Assembly: GCF_002915575.1 (NCBI RefSeq)
Contig: NZ_PQGD01000005.1
Span: forward strand, 243,946 to 307,945
Length of the DNA: 64,000 nucleotides
Direction of reading: 5' to 3'
DNA from: Superficieibacter electus
GTDB lineage: Bacteria; Pseudomonadota; Gammaproteobacteria; Enterobacterales; Enterobacteriaceae
Both the position numbers and the translations under genes were made by a program. Numbering within the stretch: the first letter of the stretch is position 1; each line of letters starts with the position of its first letter. Of this stretch, positions 9,379 through 18,509 are shown piece by piece. The notes beneath the pieces are model-generated. The model was not told the origin of the DNA. It made no database searches and saw only the letters and a list, made by a program, of their open reading frames with translations.

Positions 9379-9991
9379 GGTTTACTAAAGGTGCCAGACG
9401 TGTCGCCATCCAGTCGGCGATAAACGGCTGCGCATCGGGGTTAGGGTGAATACCATCGTCCTGCATCCACTGAGGCTTCAGATAAACCTCTTCCATAAAA
9501 AACGGAACCAGAGGAATATCAAACTCTTTAGCGAGCGCCGGATACATCGCGCCAAAGGCCTCATTATACCGACGACCGTAATTAGCGGGCAGGCGAATTT
9601 GCATTAGTAGCGGCTTTGCACCCGACTCTTTCACCGCCTGCAAAATGTTACGCAGCGTCGCTTCGGTTTGCTGTGGCGGAAAACCGCGCAGGCCATCGTT
9701 GCCGCCCAGCTCCACCAGCACCCAACGTGGTTTATGCTGAGTAAGGAGCGCGGGAAGTCGCGCCAGGCCCTGCTGCGAGGTATCGCCACTAATACTGGCA
9801 TTCACCACACTGGTTTGCGGCTGCCATTTTTTATTGAGCAGCGCAGGCCAGGCACTGGTGGCAGCCATTCGGTAACCGGCGCTAAGACTGTCGCCCAGAA
9901 TCAACAGCGTGTCTGCTGCGGCAGCGCGAAAGCTTAACAGAGCCAAAAACAGGAACGGCAAATGCCAGCGGAAAACATTGTTGAAGTTCAT
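9368..9991 (-). CDS. tesA: Acyl-CoA thioesterase I / protease I / lysophospholipase TesA
   Basis: A 207-residue periplasmic SGNH hydrolase. Signal peptide residues 1-25 end at RAAAA-DTLL; the nucleophile Ser is in ILGDSLSAGYR, Gly in block II (ISGD), Asn in ELGGNDGLRG and the Asp-His pair in DDGIHPN. All catalytic blocks are present. I chose the ATG at 9991 (MNFNNVF) because it matches the E. coli N-terminus; a longer frame upstream is not needed. It is divergent from and overlaps the start of ybbA by 30 bases, an arrangement also known in E. coli. Confidence 0.96.
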   Translation of the reverse strand: MNFNNVFRWHLPFLFLALLSFRAAAADTLLILGDSLSAGYRMAATSAWPALLNKKWQPQTSVVNASISGDTSQQGLARLPALLTQHKPRWVLVELGGNDGLRGFPPQQTEATLRNILQAVKESGAKPLLMQIRLPANYGRRYNEAFGAMYPALAKEFDIPLVPFFMEEVYLKPQWMQDDGIHPNPDAQPFIADWMATRLAPLVNHES

Positions 9992-10648
9992 CGTCTTAAG
10001 AAGTCCGTCGGTCAGGGGGAGCATGAACTCTCCATCCTTACCGGAGTTGAGCTGCTTGTCAAACCATCGCAGACTATCGCGCTTATCGGCGAGTCAGGTT
10101 CCGGTAAGTCAACCCTGCTGGCCATTCTTGCCGGGCTGGACGACGGGAGTAGTGGCGAAGTGTCGCTGCTGGGTCAACCGCTACATAAAATGGATGAAGA
10201 GGCCCGGGCTGCCCTGCGCGCGCAGCATGTCGGCTTTGTCTTTCAGTCATTTATGTTGATCCCCACGCTTAACGCGCTGGAAAACGTTGAATTGCCAGCG
10301 CTATTGCGCGGTGAAAATAGCCGGGAGAGTCGCACACAGGCGAAGGCATTACTGGAGCAGCTTGGACTTGGCAAGCGGCTGGATCATCTCCCGGCGCAGC
10401 TTTCCGGCGGTGAACAGCAGCGCGTGGCGTTGGCCAGGGCCTTTAATGGACGTCCCGGCCTGCTGTTTGCCGACGAACCGACCGGCAATCTTGATCGCCA
10501 GACCGGGGATAAAATTGCCGATCTGCTGTTCTCTCTCAACCGCGAGTATGGCACGACATTAATTCTGGTGACGCACGATCCGCAACTGGCCGCGCGCTGC
10601 GACCGCCGACTGCGGCTGGTAAACGGCCAGTTGCAGGAGGAAGCATGA
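9962..10648 (+). CDS. ybbA: ABC transporter ATP-binding protein YbbA
   Basis: A 228-residue LolD/MacB-type ATPase: Walker A GESGSGKST, Q-loop FQSFMLIPTLNALENVELP, signature LSGGEQQRVALARAF and Walker B LLFADEPTGNLD. With the permease YbbP, whose start overlaps by four bases, it forms a type VII (mechanotransmission) ABC system. The cargo is not established. The start lies inside the 5' end of tesA on the other strand. Confidence 0.95.
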   Translation: MPAENIVEVHRLKKSVGQGEHELSILTGVELLVKPSQTIALIGESGSGKSTLLAILAGLDDGSSGEVSLLGQPLHKMDEEARAALRAQHVGFVFQSFMLIPTLNALENVELPALLRGENSRESRTQAKALLEQLGLGKRLDHLPAQLSGGEQQRVALARAFNGRPGLLFADEPTGNLDRQTGDKIADLLFSLNREYGTTLILVTHDPQLAARCDRRLRLVNGQLQEEA

Positions 10649-13059
10649 TTGCCCGCTGGTTCTGGCGCGAATGGCGCTCGCCGTCGCTGCTGATTGTCTG
10701 GCTGGCGCTCAGCCTGGCGGTGGCCTGTGTGCTGGCGCTGGGCAATATCAGCGACCGGATGGAGAAGGGGCTTAGTCAGCAAAGCCGTGAGTTTATGGCC
10801 GGTGACCGGGCGCTGCGTAGTTCGCGCGAGGTATCGCCGGAATGGATCGCGCAGGCGCGCAAACTGGGCCTGAAGGTGGATGAGCAAATCACCTTCGCCA
10901 CTATGACATTTGCCCGCGATACCCCGCAACTGGCTAATGTTAAGGCCGTTGGTGACCTCTATCCGATGTACGGCGAGCTGCAAACCGATCCGCCGGGGTT
11001 AAAACCCGCGGTGGGCACCGCGTTGCTGGCCCCACGCTTAATGGCGCTACTCAACCTGAAGCCCGGTGATGCCATTGACGTCGGCGACACCACGCTGCGC
11101 ATTGCCGGTGAAGTCGTTCAGGAGCCGGACGCCGGATTTAATCCATTCCAGATGGCCCCACGGCTGCTGATGAACATTGCCGATGTGGCGAAAACGGGGG
11201 CGACAGGGCCGGGCAGCCGCGTGAGCTGGCGCTATAAGTTCGCTGGTACGCCGTCGCAGCTGGCGGCGTATGAAAAATGGCTGCTGCCACAGTTAAAACC
11301 CGAGCATCGCTGGTACGGTCTTGAACAGGACGAAGGTGCGCTGGGCAAATCCCTCGAACGCTCGCAACAGTTCCTTCTGCTTTCCGCACTGTTAACGCTG
11401 TTGCTGGCGGTTGCCGCCGTGGCGGTGGCAATGAGCCATTATTGCCGCAGCCGCTACGATCTGGTGGCAATCCTGAAAACCCTCGGGGCTGGCGGGGCAC
11501 AGCTACGCAAGCTGATCATCGGTCAGTGGTTGCTGTTGATGCTGCTTTCCATCATCACCGGCGGCGTGCTGGGACTGGCGTTTGAGCAGGTGCTGATTAT
11601 CCTGCTCAAGCCGGTGCTGCCGGTCGCGCTGCCCGCCGCCAGCCTGTGGCCGTGGCTGTGGTCCGCCGGGGCGATGACCACGATTTCATTGCTGGTGGGA
11701 TTGCGCCCGTACCGGCTGCTGCTGGCGACGCAGCCGTTACGCGTGCTGCGTCGGGATGTGGTGGCTAACGTCTGGCCACTGAAAATCTATCTGCCGATTA
11801 TCACGGTGGTAGTAGTCGCACTGCTGGCGTGGCTGATGGGCGGCAGTACGTTGTTATGGGCGGTGCTGGCCGGCGCACTGGTGCTGGCGTTATTGTGCGG
11901 CGTGCTGGGGTGGATGCTGCTTAATGTTCTTAAGCGTCTGACCATTAATGCGCTGCCGTTACGTCTGGCGGTTAACCGTCTGCTGCGTCAGCCGTGGGCA
12001 ACCCTTAGCCAGCTGGCGGCATTTTCGCTCTCCTTTATGCTGTTGGCATTGCTGCTGGTGCTACGTGGAGATTTGCTCGATCGCTGGCAGCAGCAGTTAC
12101 CACCGGAAAGCCCGAACTATTTTTTGATCAACATTGCCACTGAGCAGGTCGAGCCAGTTAAAGACTTCCTTGCTGAGCATCAGGTGCGCCCGTCGACATT
12201 TTACCCCATCGTCCGCGCCCGTCTGACGCAAATTAACGGTCAGCCGACGGAGGGGAACAAGGATGAAGCGCTTAACCGCGAGCTGAACCTGACCTGGCTG
12301 AGCCAGAAACCGGATCATAACCCGATTACCGCCGGCCACTGGCCGCCCGCCGCCGGGGAAGTCTCTATGGAGCAGGAGCTGGCGAAACGGCTGGATATTT
12401 CGCTCGGCGATAGCGTGACGTTTACCGGCGATACTCAGGATTTCACCGCCAAAGTGACCAGTCTGCGCAAGGTGGACTGGGAGAGCCTGCGTCCCAACTT
12501 CTACTTTATTTTCCCGGACGGCGCACTCGACGGACAGCCGCAGAGTTGGCTGACCAGCTTTCGCTGGGATAACGGCAACAGTTTGCTGACGGAACTTAAC
12601 CGCTCGTTTCCGACTATCAGCCTGCTGGATATCGGCGCTATTTTAAAACAGGTCGGTCAGGTATTACAGCAGGTGAGCCGGGCGCTGGAGGTGATGGTCG
12701 TGCTGGTAACATTGTGTGGCGTGCTGCTCCTGATGGCGCAAATTCAGGTCGGCATGCGCCAGCGTCATCAGGAACTGGTGGTGTACCGCACCCTGGGCGC
12801 AGGCAAGCGCCTGCTGCGCACCACGCTGTGGTGTGAATTTGCCCTGTTGGGGCTGGTGGCGGGACTGGTCGCGGCTATCGGTGCCGAAACGGCGCTGGCG
12901 GTACTGCAGACCCGCGTCTTCGACTTCCCGTGGGAACCGGACTGGCGATTGTGGATCGTACTACCGTTTAGTGGGGCAGTATTACTTTCCCTCTGCGGCG
13001 GTTGGCTGGGTGTCCGGCTGCTAAAAGGCCGGGCGCTGTTTCGCCAGTTCAGCGGCTAA
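10645..13059 (+). CDS. ybbP: MacB/FtsX-type ABC permease YbbP
   Basis: An 804-residue membrane protein with the duplicated FtsX layout: an N-terminal helix (residues 12-32), a periplasmic domain, membrane helices near 255-400, a central helix pair, a second periplasmic domain and three helices at the C-terminus (LEVMVVLVTLCGVLLLMA, then two more). This is the full E. coli YbbP length. It works with YbbA. A strong 11-base-pair hairpin (13068-13093) follows the stop codon. Confidence 0.95.
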   Translation: MIARWFWREWRSPSLLIVWLALSLAVACVLALGNISDRMEKGLSQQSREFMAGDRALRSSREVSPEWIAQARKLGLKVDEQITFATMTFARDTPQLANVKAVGDLYPMYGELQTDPPGLKPAVGTALLAPRLMALLNLKPGDAIDVGDTTLRIAGEVVQEPDAGFNPFQMAPRLLMNIADVAKTGATGPGSRVSWRYKFAGTPSQLAAYEKWLLPQLKPEHRWYGLEQDEGALGKSLERSQQFLLLSALLTLLLAVAAVAVAMSHYCRSRYDLVAILKTLGAGGAQLRKLIIGQWLLLMLLSIITGGVLGLAFEQVLIILLKPVLPVALPAASLWPWLWSAGAMTTISLLVGLRPYRLLLATQPLRVLRRDVVANVWPLKIYLPIITVVVVALLAWLMGGSTLLWAVLAGALVLALLCGVLGWMLLNVLKRLTINALPLRLAVNRLLRQPWATLSQLAAFSLSFMLLALLLVLRGDLLDRWQQQLPPESPNYFLINIATEQVEPVKDFLAEHQVRPSTFYPIVRARLTQINGQPTEGNKDEALNRELNLTWLSQKPDHNPITAGHWPPAAGEVSMEQELAKRLDISLGDSVTFTGDTQDFTAKVTSLRKVDWESLRPNFYFIFPDGALDGQPQSWLTSFRWDNGNSLLTELNRSFPTISLLDIGAILKQVGQVLQQVSRALEVMVVLVTLCGVLLLMAQIQVGMRQRHQELVVYRTLGAGKRLLRTTLWCEFALLGLVAGLVAAIGAETALAVLQTRVFDFPWEPDWRLWIVLPFSGAVLLSLCGGWLGVRLLKGRALFRQFSG

Positions 13060-13067
13060 TCATCATG

Positions 13068-13093
13068 ATGCGTCGGTCGCCGGACCGACGCAT
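13068..13093 (+). terminator. Hairpin after ybbP
   Basis: Arms 13068-13078 and 13083-13093 pair perfectly over 11 bases with a GCCG loop. There is no T run, so it could be an mRNA-stabilising or REP-like hairpin instead of an intrinsic terminator. Confidence 0.5.
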
Positions 13094-13270
13094 ACTGCAT
13101 AATCCCTCGCCAGTCAGTGACACATTTCAAAACATCATGAAATAATTTCAATTACGCAGGCTGGCTGAGTATGCCATCTTAGAATGTCCCTGCCTTTAGC
13201 GGGTGAAAAACAACAGCGCCGCACTGCACGGCGCATGCACGGCAACACAACATTTATACCAGGAGAAAAT

Positions 13271-14104
13271 ATGGGAATGCGTCACAGCCTCCGCATAGCG
13301 ACCGGAGCCTTACTGCTGGCCTGCGGTTTACAATTTGCCCACGCGAACAGCGATCCACACACCATCGTTTTTGGCGTCGCACCCGGACCTTATGGTGATA
13401 TGGTAAAACAGGCGATAGCGCCGTCGCTGAAAGAGAAGGGGTATAAAGTCACCGTGCGCGAGTTCAGCGACTACGTGCAGCCGAATATGGCGCTGTCCAA
13501 CGGCAGCATTGACGCCAACCTGTTCCAGCACTCGCTCTATTTCGACAAATTCACCGCCGATAAAGGACTGAAGCTAAGTAACCTTATCAGCGTGCCTACC
13601 GCCGGGATGGGGTTCTATTCGCGGAAGATTAAAAGCCTTGATGAGCTAAAAAAAGGCGATGTGATCACCCTGTCTAACGATCCGACCAACCTCGCGCGCG
13701 GCCTGCGCTTCCTGCAGTCGCTGGATTTGATCACCATCAAGCCGAATATCGATCCAACCAAAGCCTCCGAGCGCGATATTGCCACTAACCCGAAAGGGCT
13801 GGTATTCAAACCGCTGGAAGCGGCGCAACTGCCGCGTACGCTGGACGGCGTAACCGCATCGCTGGTTAACGGCAACTTCGCCGTGGCGGCCGGGCTGGAT
13901 CTCTCCAGCGCCATTAAACAAGAACACCTTGACGAGAACCTGAAAAATATCATCGCCGTGCGCAGTGAAGACGCGGACAAACCGTTCGCCAAAGATATTG
14001 TCACTGTCGTGAAATCGCCGGCTTATCGTGCGGTGATCGACGATCCAAAAAATATCTACAGCGCCTTCCAGAAGCCTGAATGGATGACGGCTGAAAAGCA
14101 GTAA
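13271..14104 (+). CDS. sfbA: MetQ/NlpA-family substrate-binding protein SfbA
   Basis: A 277-residue periplasmic binding protein of the NlpA/MetQ family (VFGVAPGPYGDMVKQAIAP, ANLFQHSLYFDKF, LKKGDVITLSNDPTNLARGL). The ATG at 13271 follows CAGGAGA; an open frame extends further upstream but lacks a ribosome site. The signal peptide contains both a lipobox-like LLAC (Cys at residue 18) and a downstream Ala-x-Ala site (AHA-N), so whether it is a lipoprotein is open. In Salmonella sfbABC was described as iron-linked, but the family mostly imports methionine or related compounds; I see no MetJ box. First gene of sfbABC. Confidence 0.9.
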   Translation: MGMRHSLRIATGALLLACGLQFAHANSDPHTIVFGVAPGPYGDMVKQAIAPSLKEKGYKVTVREFSDYVQPNMALSNGSIDANLFQHSLYFDKFTADKGLKLSNLISVPTAGMGFYSRKIKSLDELKKGDVITLSNDPTNLARGLRFLQSLDLITIKPNIDPTKASERDIATNPKGLVFKPLEAAQLPRTLDGVTASLVNGNFAVAAGLDLSSAIKQEHLDENLKNIIAVRSEDADKPFAKDIVTVVKSPAYRAVIDDPKNIYSAFQKPEWMTAEKQ

Positions 14105-14128
14105 CGGTGAGTATTTTCGAGGTCTGAG

Positions 14129-15145
14129 ATGATTGAAATAGAAAAGGTCTGCGTCGACTTTCGCGCAGGCCGTGGACCCTCCACCCGCGCGGTGGATGAG
14201 GTCAGTTTACGTATCGCCCCCGGCGAAATCTTCGGCATCGTTGGCACCAGTGGGGCGGGCAAAAGTACGCTGTTGCGCACGCTGAATGCGCTGACGCGCC
14301 CCAGTCAGGGCTACGTTAAGATTAACGGCGTTGAGATTTCGGCGCTGGAAGGACAGGAATTGCGTAAGGCGCGTCAGCGCATCGGTATGATATTCCAGCA
14401 TTTTAACCTGATGCATACCCGTACCGTCGCGCAAAACGTCGCCTTCAGCCTGAAAGCCGCTGGCTGGGAGCGCAGCAAAATTGCGCCACGCGTGGCTGAA
14501 ATTCTCTCCCTGGTTGGACTGGCCGACAAAGCGAACCGTTTTCCGGTCCAGCTCAGTGGTGGCCAAAAGCAACGTGTCGGCATAGCCAGAGCGATTGCCA
14601 ACCATCCGGATGTGCTGCTGTGCGATGAACCGACCTCAGCGCTGGATCTTGAAACCTCAGCCACTATCCTCGCACTGCTAAAACAGATCAGCCAGCAAAT
14701 GGGGATCACCATCGTACTGATCACCCACGAGATGGATGTGATAAAAACTATCTGCGACCGCGTAGCGGTGATGTCAGGCGGCAACGTGGTGGAAGAGGGC
14801 GAGGTCTTTGACGTCTTTGCTCATCCGCAGCATCCTTTTACGCAGCAACTGGTCTCGCATACGCTTAACCTGACACTGCCGGAACGGTTGCACCAGCATC
14901 TGCCGGGGCAGTTACTAAAAATCCTGTTTATCGGCGATTCCGCCGAGCAACCGGTACTTTCCGACGTCGCCGTTAAATTTGGCGTGGCGGTAAATATTCT
15001 GCACGGCAAAATTGAGTATATCGCCGAACGTGCGCTGGGGATTCTGGTGGTGCAGCTTACTGCGCCGCATAACCCCTCAGCCGTGGAGGCGGCGGTAGCG
15101 CATATTCGTCAACGTACCGCGCAAGTGGAGGTGATCCGTGGATGA
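14129..15145 (+). CDS. sfbB: MetN-like ABC transporter ATPase SfbB
   Basis: A 338-residue ATPase: Walker A GTSGAGKST, Q-loop FQHFNLMHTRTVAQNV, signature LSGGQKQRVGIARA, Walker B VLLCDEPTSALD, then a C-terminal NIL domain (residues about 265-335) as in MetN, where it binds methionine and inhibits transport. Follows sfbA by 24 bases and overlaps sfbC by eight. The NIL domain argues for a methionine-type substrate rather than iron. Confidence 0.92.
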   Translation: MIEIEKVCVDFRAGRGPSTRAVDEVSLRIAPGEIFGIVGTSGAGKSTLLRTLNALTRPSQGYVKINGVEISALEGQELRKARQRIGMIFQHFNLMHTRTVAQNVAFSLKAAGWERSKIAPRVAEILSLVGLADKANRFPVQLSGGQKQRVGIARAIANHPDVLLCDEPTSALDLETSATILALLKQISQQMGITIVLITHEMDVIKTICDRVAVMSGGNVVEEGEVFDVFAHPQHPFTQQLVSHTLNLTLPERLHQHLPGQLLKILFIGDSAEQPVLSDVAVKFGVAVNILHGKIEYIAERALGILVVQLTAPHNPSAVEAAVAHIRQRTAQVEVIRG

Positions 15146-15797
15146 CATGTTGCCTGATTTGACGCTGGCGTTTAATGAAACCTTCCAGATGCTCAGCATT
15201 TCGACGCTACTGGCCATTATCGGCGGTTTGCCGCTCGGCTTTTTAATTTTTGTTACCGACCGCCATCTGTTCTGGCAAAACCGTTTTGTCTATCTGCTCA
15301 GTTCGGTGCTGGTCAATATTATCCGTTCAGTACCGTTTGTGATCCTGCTGGTGCTCCTGCTGCCGCTCACCCAGTTCCTGCTGGGGAATACTATCGGGCC
15401 GATTGCGGCCTCCGTTCCGCTCTCGGTGGCCGCAATCGCTTTTTATGCTCGTCTGGTAGACAGCGCGCTGCGCGAGGTGGACAAAGGTATTATCGAGGCG
15501 GCAGAAGCGTTTGGTGCCAGCCCGATGCGCATCATCTGCACCGTTCTGTTGCCGGAAGCCAGCGCCGGGCTGCTGCGTGGTCTGACCATCACGCTGGTGA
15601 GCCTGATTGGGTACTCAGCAATGGCGGGTATTGTCGGCGGCGGCGGGGTAGGGGACCTGGCAATCCGTTATGGCTACTATCGCTATGAAACGGAAGTCAT
15701 GATTGTCACCGTCGTAGCGCTGATTATTCTGGTGCAGATAGTCCAGATGCTCGGCGACTGGCTGGCGCAACGGGCGGATAAACGGGAACGTCATTAG
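15138..15797 (+). CDS. sfbC: MetI-like ABC transporter permease SfbC
   Basis: A 219-residue inner-membrane permease with five or six helices and the EAA loop (EAAEAFGASPMRIICTVLLPEA) that docks on the ATPase. Typical MetI length and motifs (GIVGGGGVGDLAIRYGYYRY). The start overlaps the sfbB end, showing translational coupling. A hairpin at 15805-15836 follows. Confidence 0.92.
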   Translation: MDDMLPDLTLAFNETFQMLSISTLLAIIGGLPLGFLIFVTDRHLFWQNRFVYLLSSVLVNIIRSVPFVILLVLLLPLTQFLLGNTIGPIAASVPLSVAAIAFYARLVDSALREVDKGIIEAAEAFGASPMRIICTVLLPEASAGLLRGLTITLVSLIGYSAMAGIVGGGGVGDLAIRYGYYRYETEVMIVTVVALIILVQIVQMLGDWLAQRADKRERH

Positions 15798-15804
15798 GGA
15801 AGGG

Positions 15805-15848
15805 TGTCTGGCCTGAACAGGCGATCGGGCCAGACATTAAAATCTTTT
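15805..15848 (+). terminator. Probable terminator of sfbABC
   Basis: TGTCTGGCC (15805-15813) pairs with GGCCAGACA (15828-15836), followed after a short AT stretch by TTTTT at 15844-15848. Confidence 0.6.
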
Positions 15849-16193
15849 TACAGGGCTGTTATCCGTGGTAATTCATTTATTATTTTTATTAATTTAAGCC
15901 TGAACTCCGTTTTTCTCGCTTTTAATATTCTTGCTATAAATATATTCATTTCGAATTAAATTTTTAATAATGATGTTTCCAAAAAATAATCCTTTCTTAA
16001 GAAGAGACAGGTGACAGCAGAAGAATGTCCATGCTCTGCCAGCTGGAGACAGGAAAGACGCAGAGAATAAGCGTAAGTACACAATAAGAGGCTGGTTACG
16101 AACAAAGCTGCGTGATGTCATTAAAAGAGATAGATGAGGCAGGGTGCTATGAAGATTAAAAAAATGAGCAGAAGAAAAGGATGGTAATAATGA

Positions 16194-16399
16194 TGTTATT
16201 CCACCAGAAAACCAGAAGGTTATGAAGAGAAATCAAAAGCTTACTATGATGTTATAGCCAGAGATGAAAATGATTGTGATGGTGGGCCGATAGCTCCTGA
16301 TGGTGCCCGGCTATACATAGTGCCTCCAGCCTTCGGATGCATCTTCAATGATCACGGGTATGGAGTCTTACGCCCATCATTAAGTACGAATACGGAATA
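16194..16399 (+). pseudogene. Possible remnant of an accessory gene
   Basis: The 657 bases between sfbC and the next gene are AT-rich and carry no intact gene. In one frame there is a stretch of about 66 sense codons with protein-like composition (KPEGYEEKSKAYYDVIARDE..., then PIAPDGARLYIVPP) ending at a TAG near 16399. It has no start codon, and an in-frame stop sits at 16191. I do not recognise the family. A decayed open frame left by past exchange at this site is the simplest reading; chance is possible. Confidence 0.3.
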
Positions 16400-16454
16400 G
16401 CCTGATGATTCCCTCCCTCAAGTAAAAGCGTAAAATACTAAAACGAATGAATTA

Positions 16455-18470
16455 ATGCTTTTAATAAAATGGATTTTATATATGAGGGTGAATATCTTTT
16501 TTTATATTTTTATTATGCCAGCGCTAATTGTTTTTTATGCCCTATGGCAATATTGGCGCGTGAGTGACATAATTGATCTTGCATGGCATGCGCACAGTGC
16601 TGAAGCCGCAGGTATAATATTTCGAAGCCTATTGGCAAAAACCGGTATTATGCTGGGCGCGTTGGCTATCGTTGTGAGTGGCTTAGCTATGGGACTTTGT
16701 CATACAAGTGCAATAAGCTCTCGAAAATCACAGGACCAGTTGATAAAGATGTTTAGCCGCTGCCAGAAGCTGCTTCCCTTCATTATGGTCGCTCAGATGA
16801 TCTTATGTGGCCTGGCGGTAATTAGCCTGGCATTATCTGAGTTAGTATGGGGTTTTTCACATATTAAATTAAACGGTGGTAGTGCAAAAGTATTGTTAAT
16901 CATCGTATGTGGGATTGGCTCCATTTTCTGGATGCTATTAAAAAGTTTACTTTCGTTAAAAAAATGCTTTGCATTATTCCATCCCACTGATAACGAAATT
17001 CGCGGACGAAATATTACCCGGGAGCAGGCTCCAGCGCTCTGGCGGTGGATTGAGGAGCTGGCCGTGCGCGGCAATGTTGTCATTCCCGATAATATTGTGA
17101 CTGGTTTTTTTGACTGTTTTTATGTCACCGCTAACGCTGTCAGAATCATTGACGGCGAACGCGTAACCGGTAACACGCTCTATTTTCCCTTAACCTATGC
17201 CTCACTTATGAGTAAAGATGAAGTGGCCGCCGTCATTGGTCATGAGTTAGGGCATTTTACCGGCAAGGATACGGAATATAGCCTGCGCTTTGCGCCTCTC
17301 TATGCAGGATTAAGAAATAACCTTGAACAGATGGCTGGCAATGCAAGAGGCGTGTCGTATACCGACAAAGTAGTATTATATCCATCGTTATATATGGGAT
17401 GCTGGTTCCTCGAGAAGTTTCACGAAACGGTAAGTTACTGGAGTCGGCTCCGTGAGCATGCCGCCGATGAGGCGGGTGCCCGAACAGGAACGCCGCTGGC
17501 GTTGGCATCAGCATTATTACGTATTTCTGCACTCAGCGATATTATATGGCAACATATTACGTTGCTACTGGACAATAAAGTCCCACAGGAGAACTGGGTA
17601 GCCACGCTTTTGGAGGCCGCAAAAATCAAGGGTAGTCTGGATGTTAATGCCAGTGTAGAGAATGAAGTACAGCACCCAACGGATAGCCATCCCTTAACGC
17701 GTTTGCGCCTCGAAGCATTACACATTCCAATTGATGAGACGTTGTTATTATTGGCATCCCGCCCGGCCAGTGAGGAAGATTATCAAAGTATAATGTCCCT
17801 GTTTACTGGCTCGCAGGACATATTTGTCGCTATGACTCAGGAAATAGCGCATGAAGTTAGTGAACAAAAAGAGAAGTATTACGAAGAGCAGGCTCTTCAG
17901 GCAACGCGCAATGTAGAAAGCTTCACTTTTTATGGTGCCGGAAATACATTGTGGATGTGGAGCTGGGGCTTAGGCGTCTTATGTGTGGCGACAGCATTCA
18001 TTTTTTTACTGCTGACTATTGGTTCTTTTACTGGTATCGCTATCACCGTTATTCTGGGATTATTAGCGTTCGGCTTGTTGCTCTGTTTTGGCGGCTGGAC
18101 AATGTTCCGCAACAGAAACAAGGCGTTATTTTCCATCGATCGCCAGTTCCTCAGCAGTGAAGATTTGGCCGCGCCGGTCGCTTTGACCGATATCGTGACC
18201 TGCGAAGTAGCCGAAACGGCTGGTGGTGCTTTTAATATCCACTTTTACTGGCGCGACGGTGCTCCAGTACCAGCCATGGCAGAGACAAGTAGCGCTTTCA
18301 GCGATGTGGATATCTCAGCAGGAAAACAGCGAATTTCAATTTCCGTTACTGGTTATTTACGTCGGGAGGAGGGGAACAGGAAAGTAAGCATGAATGCTGC
18401 GCAAACGCAGGAATTGCTTAACGGATATTTCATCTCAGCTTATGCTCGCCAGGAGATTAATTCTGATTAA
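16455..18470 (+). CDS. Membrane-bound M48-family zinc metallopeptidase
   Basis: A 671-residue protein with an M48 (HtpX/Ste24-like) catalytic core. Helices near residues 8-30, 55-80, 112-135 and 145-165 come first. The zinc motif HELGH is at about 263-267 and the third ligand Glu near 334 in the REHAADE segment. Two further helices lie near residues 500-550, followed by a soluble C-terminal domain. It probably cleaves membrane-associated or unfolded proteins at the inner membrane; the substrate is unknown. A Met at residue 11 (MRVNIFF) is an alternative start; neither has a clear ribosome site. Base composition is more AT-rich than the flanking genes and it sits in an insertion-like slot, so horizontal gain is likely. 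Confidence 0.85.
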   Translation: MLLIKWILYMRVNIFFYIFIMPALIVFYALWQYWRVSDIIDLAWHAHSAEAAGIIFRSLLAKTGIMLGALAIVVSGLAMGLCHTSAISSRKSQDQLIKMFSRCQKLLPFIMVAQMILCGLAVISLALSELVWGFSHIKLNGGSAKVLLIIVCGIGSIFWMLLKSLLSLKKCFALFHPTDNEIRGRNITREQAPALWRWIEELAVRGNVVIPDNIVTGFFDCFYVTANAVRIIDGERVTGNTLYFPLTYASLMSKDEVAAVIGHELGHFTGKDTEYSLRFAPLYAGLRNNLEQMAGNARGVSYTDKVVLYPSLYMGCWFLEKFHETVSYWSRLREHAADEAGARTGTPLALASALLRISALSDIIWQHITLLLDNKVPQENWVATLLEAAKIKGSLDVNASVENEVQHPTDSHPLTRLRLEALHIPIDETLLLLASRPASEEDYQSIMSLFTGSQDIFVAMTQEIAHEVSEQKEKYYEEQALQATRNVESFTFYGAGNTLWMWSWGLGVLCVATAFIFLLLTIGSFTGIAITVILGLLAFGLLLCFGGWTMFRNRNKALFSIDRQFLSSEDLAAPVALTDIVTCEVAETAGGAFNIHFYWRDGAPVPAMAETSSAFSDVDISAGKQRISISVTGYLRREEGNRKVSMNAAQTQELLNGYFISAYARQEINSD

Positions 18471-18477
18471 CGTCACC

Positions 18478-18502
18478 GTCGGGGCGGCCCGTCAGCCCCG
18501 AC
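18478..18502. terminator. Hairpin between convergent genes
   Basis: GTCGGGGC (18478-18485) pairs with GCCCCGAC (18495-18502) between the peptidase gene and mnmH, which converge here. It could serve both directions; no T run. Confidence 0.5.
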
Positions 18503-18509
18503 AATACAC

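Noticed and set aside
10384-10983. 199-codon frame antisense to ybbA/ybbP
   Set aside because: Both plus-strand genes are well known and complete; the antisense frame has no recognisable motifs.
13100-13270. MetJ (met-box) sites before sfbA
   Set aside because: Looked for AGACGTCT-type tandem boxes because the transporter is MetQNI-like; none seen.
15894-16121. 75-codon leftward frame in the AT-rich gap
   Set aside because: No ribosome site and no recognisable similarity; likely chance in AT-rich DNA.
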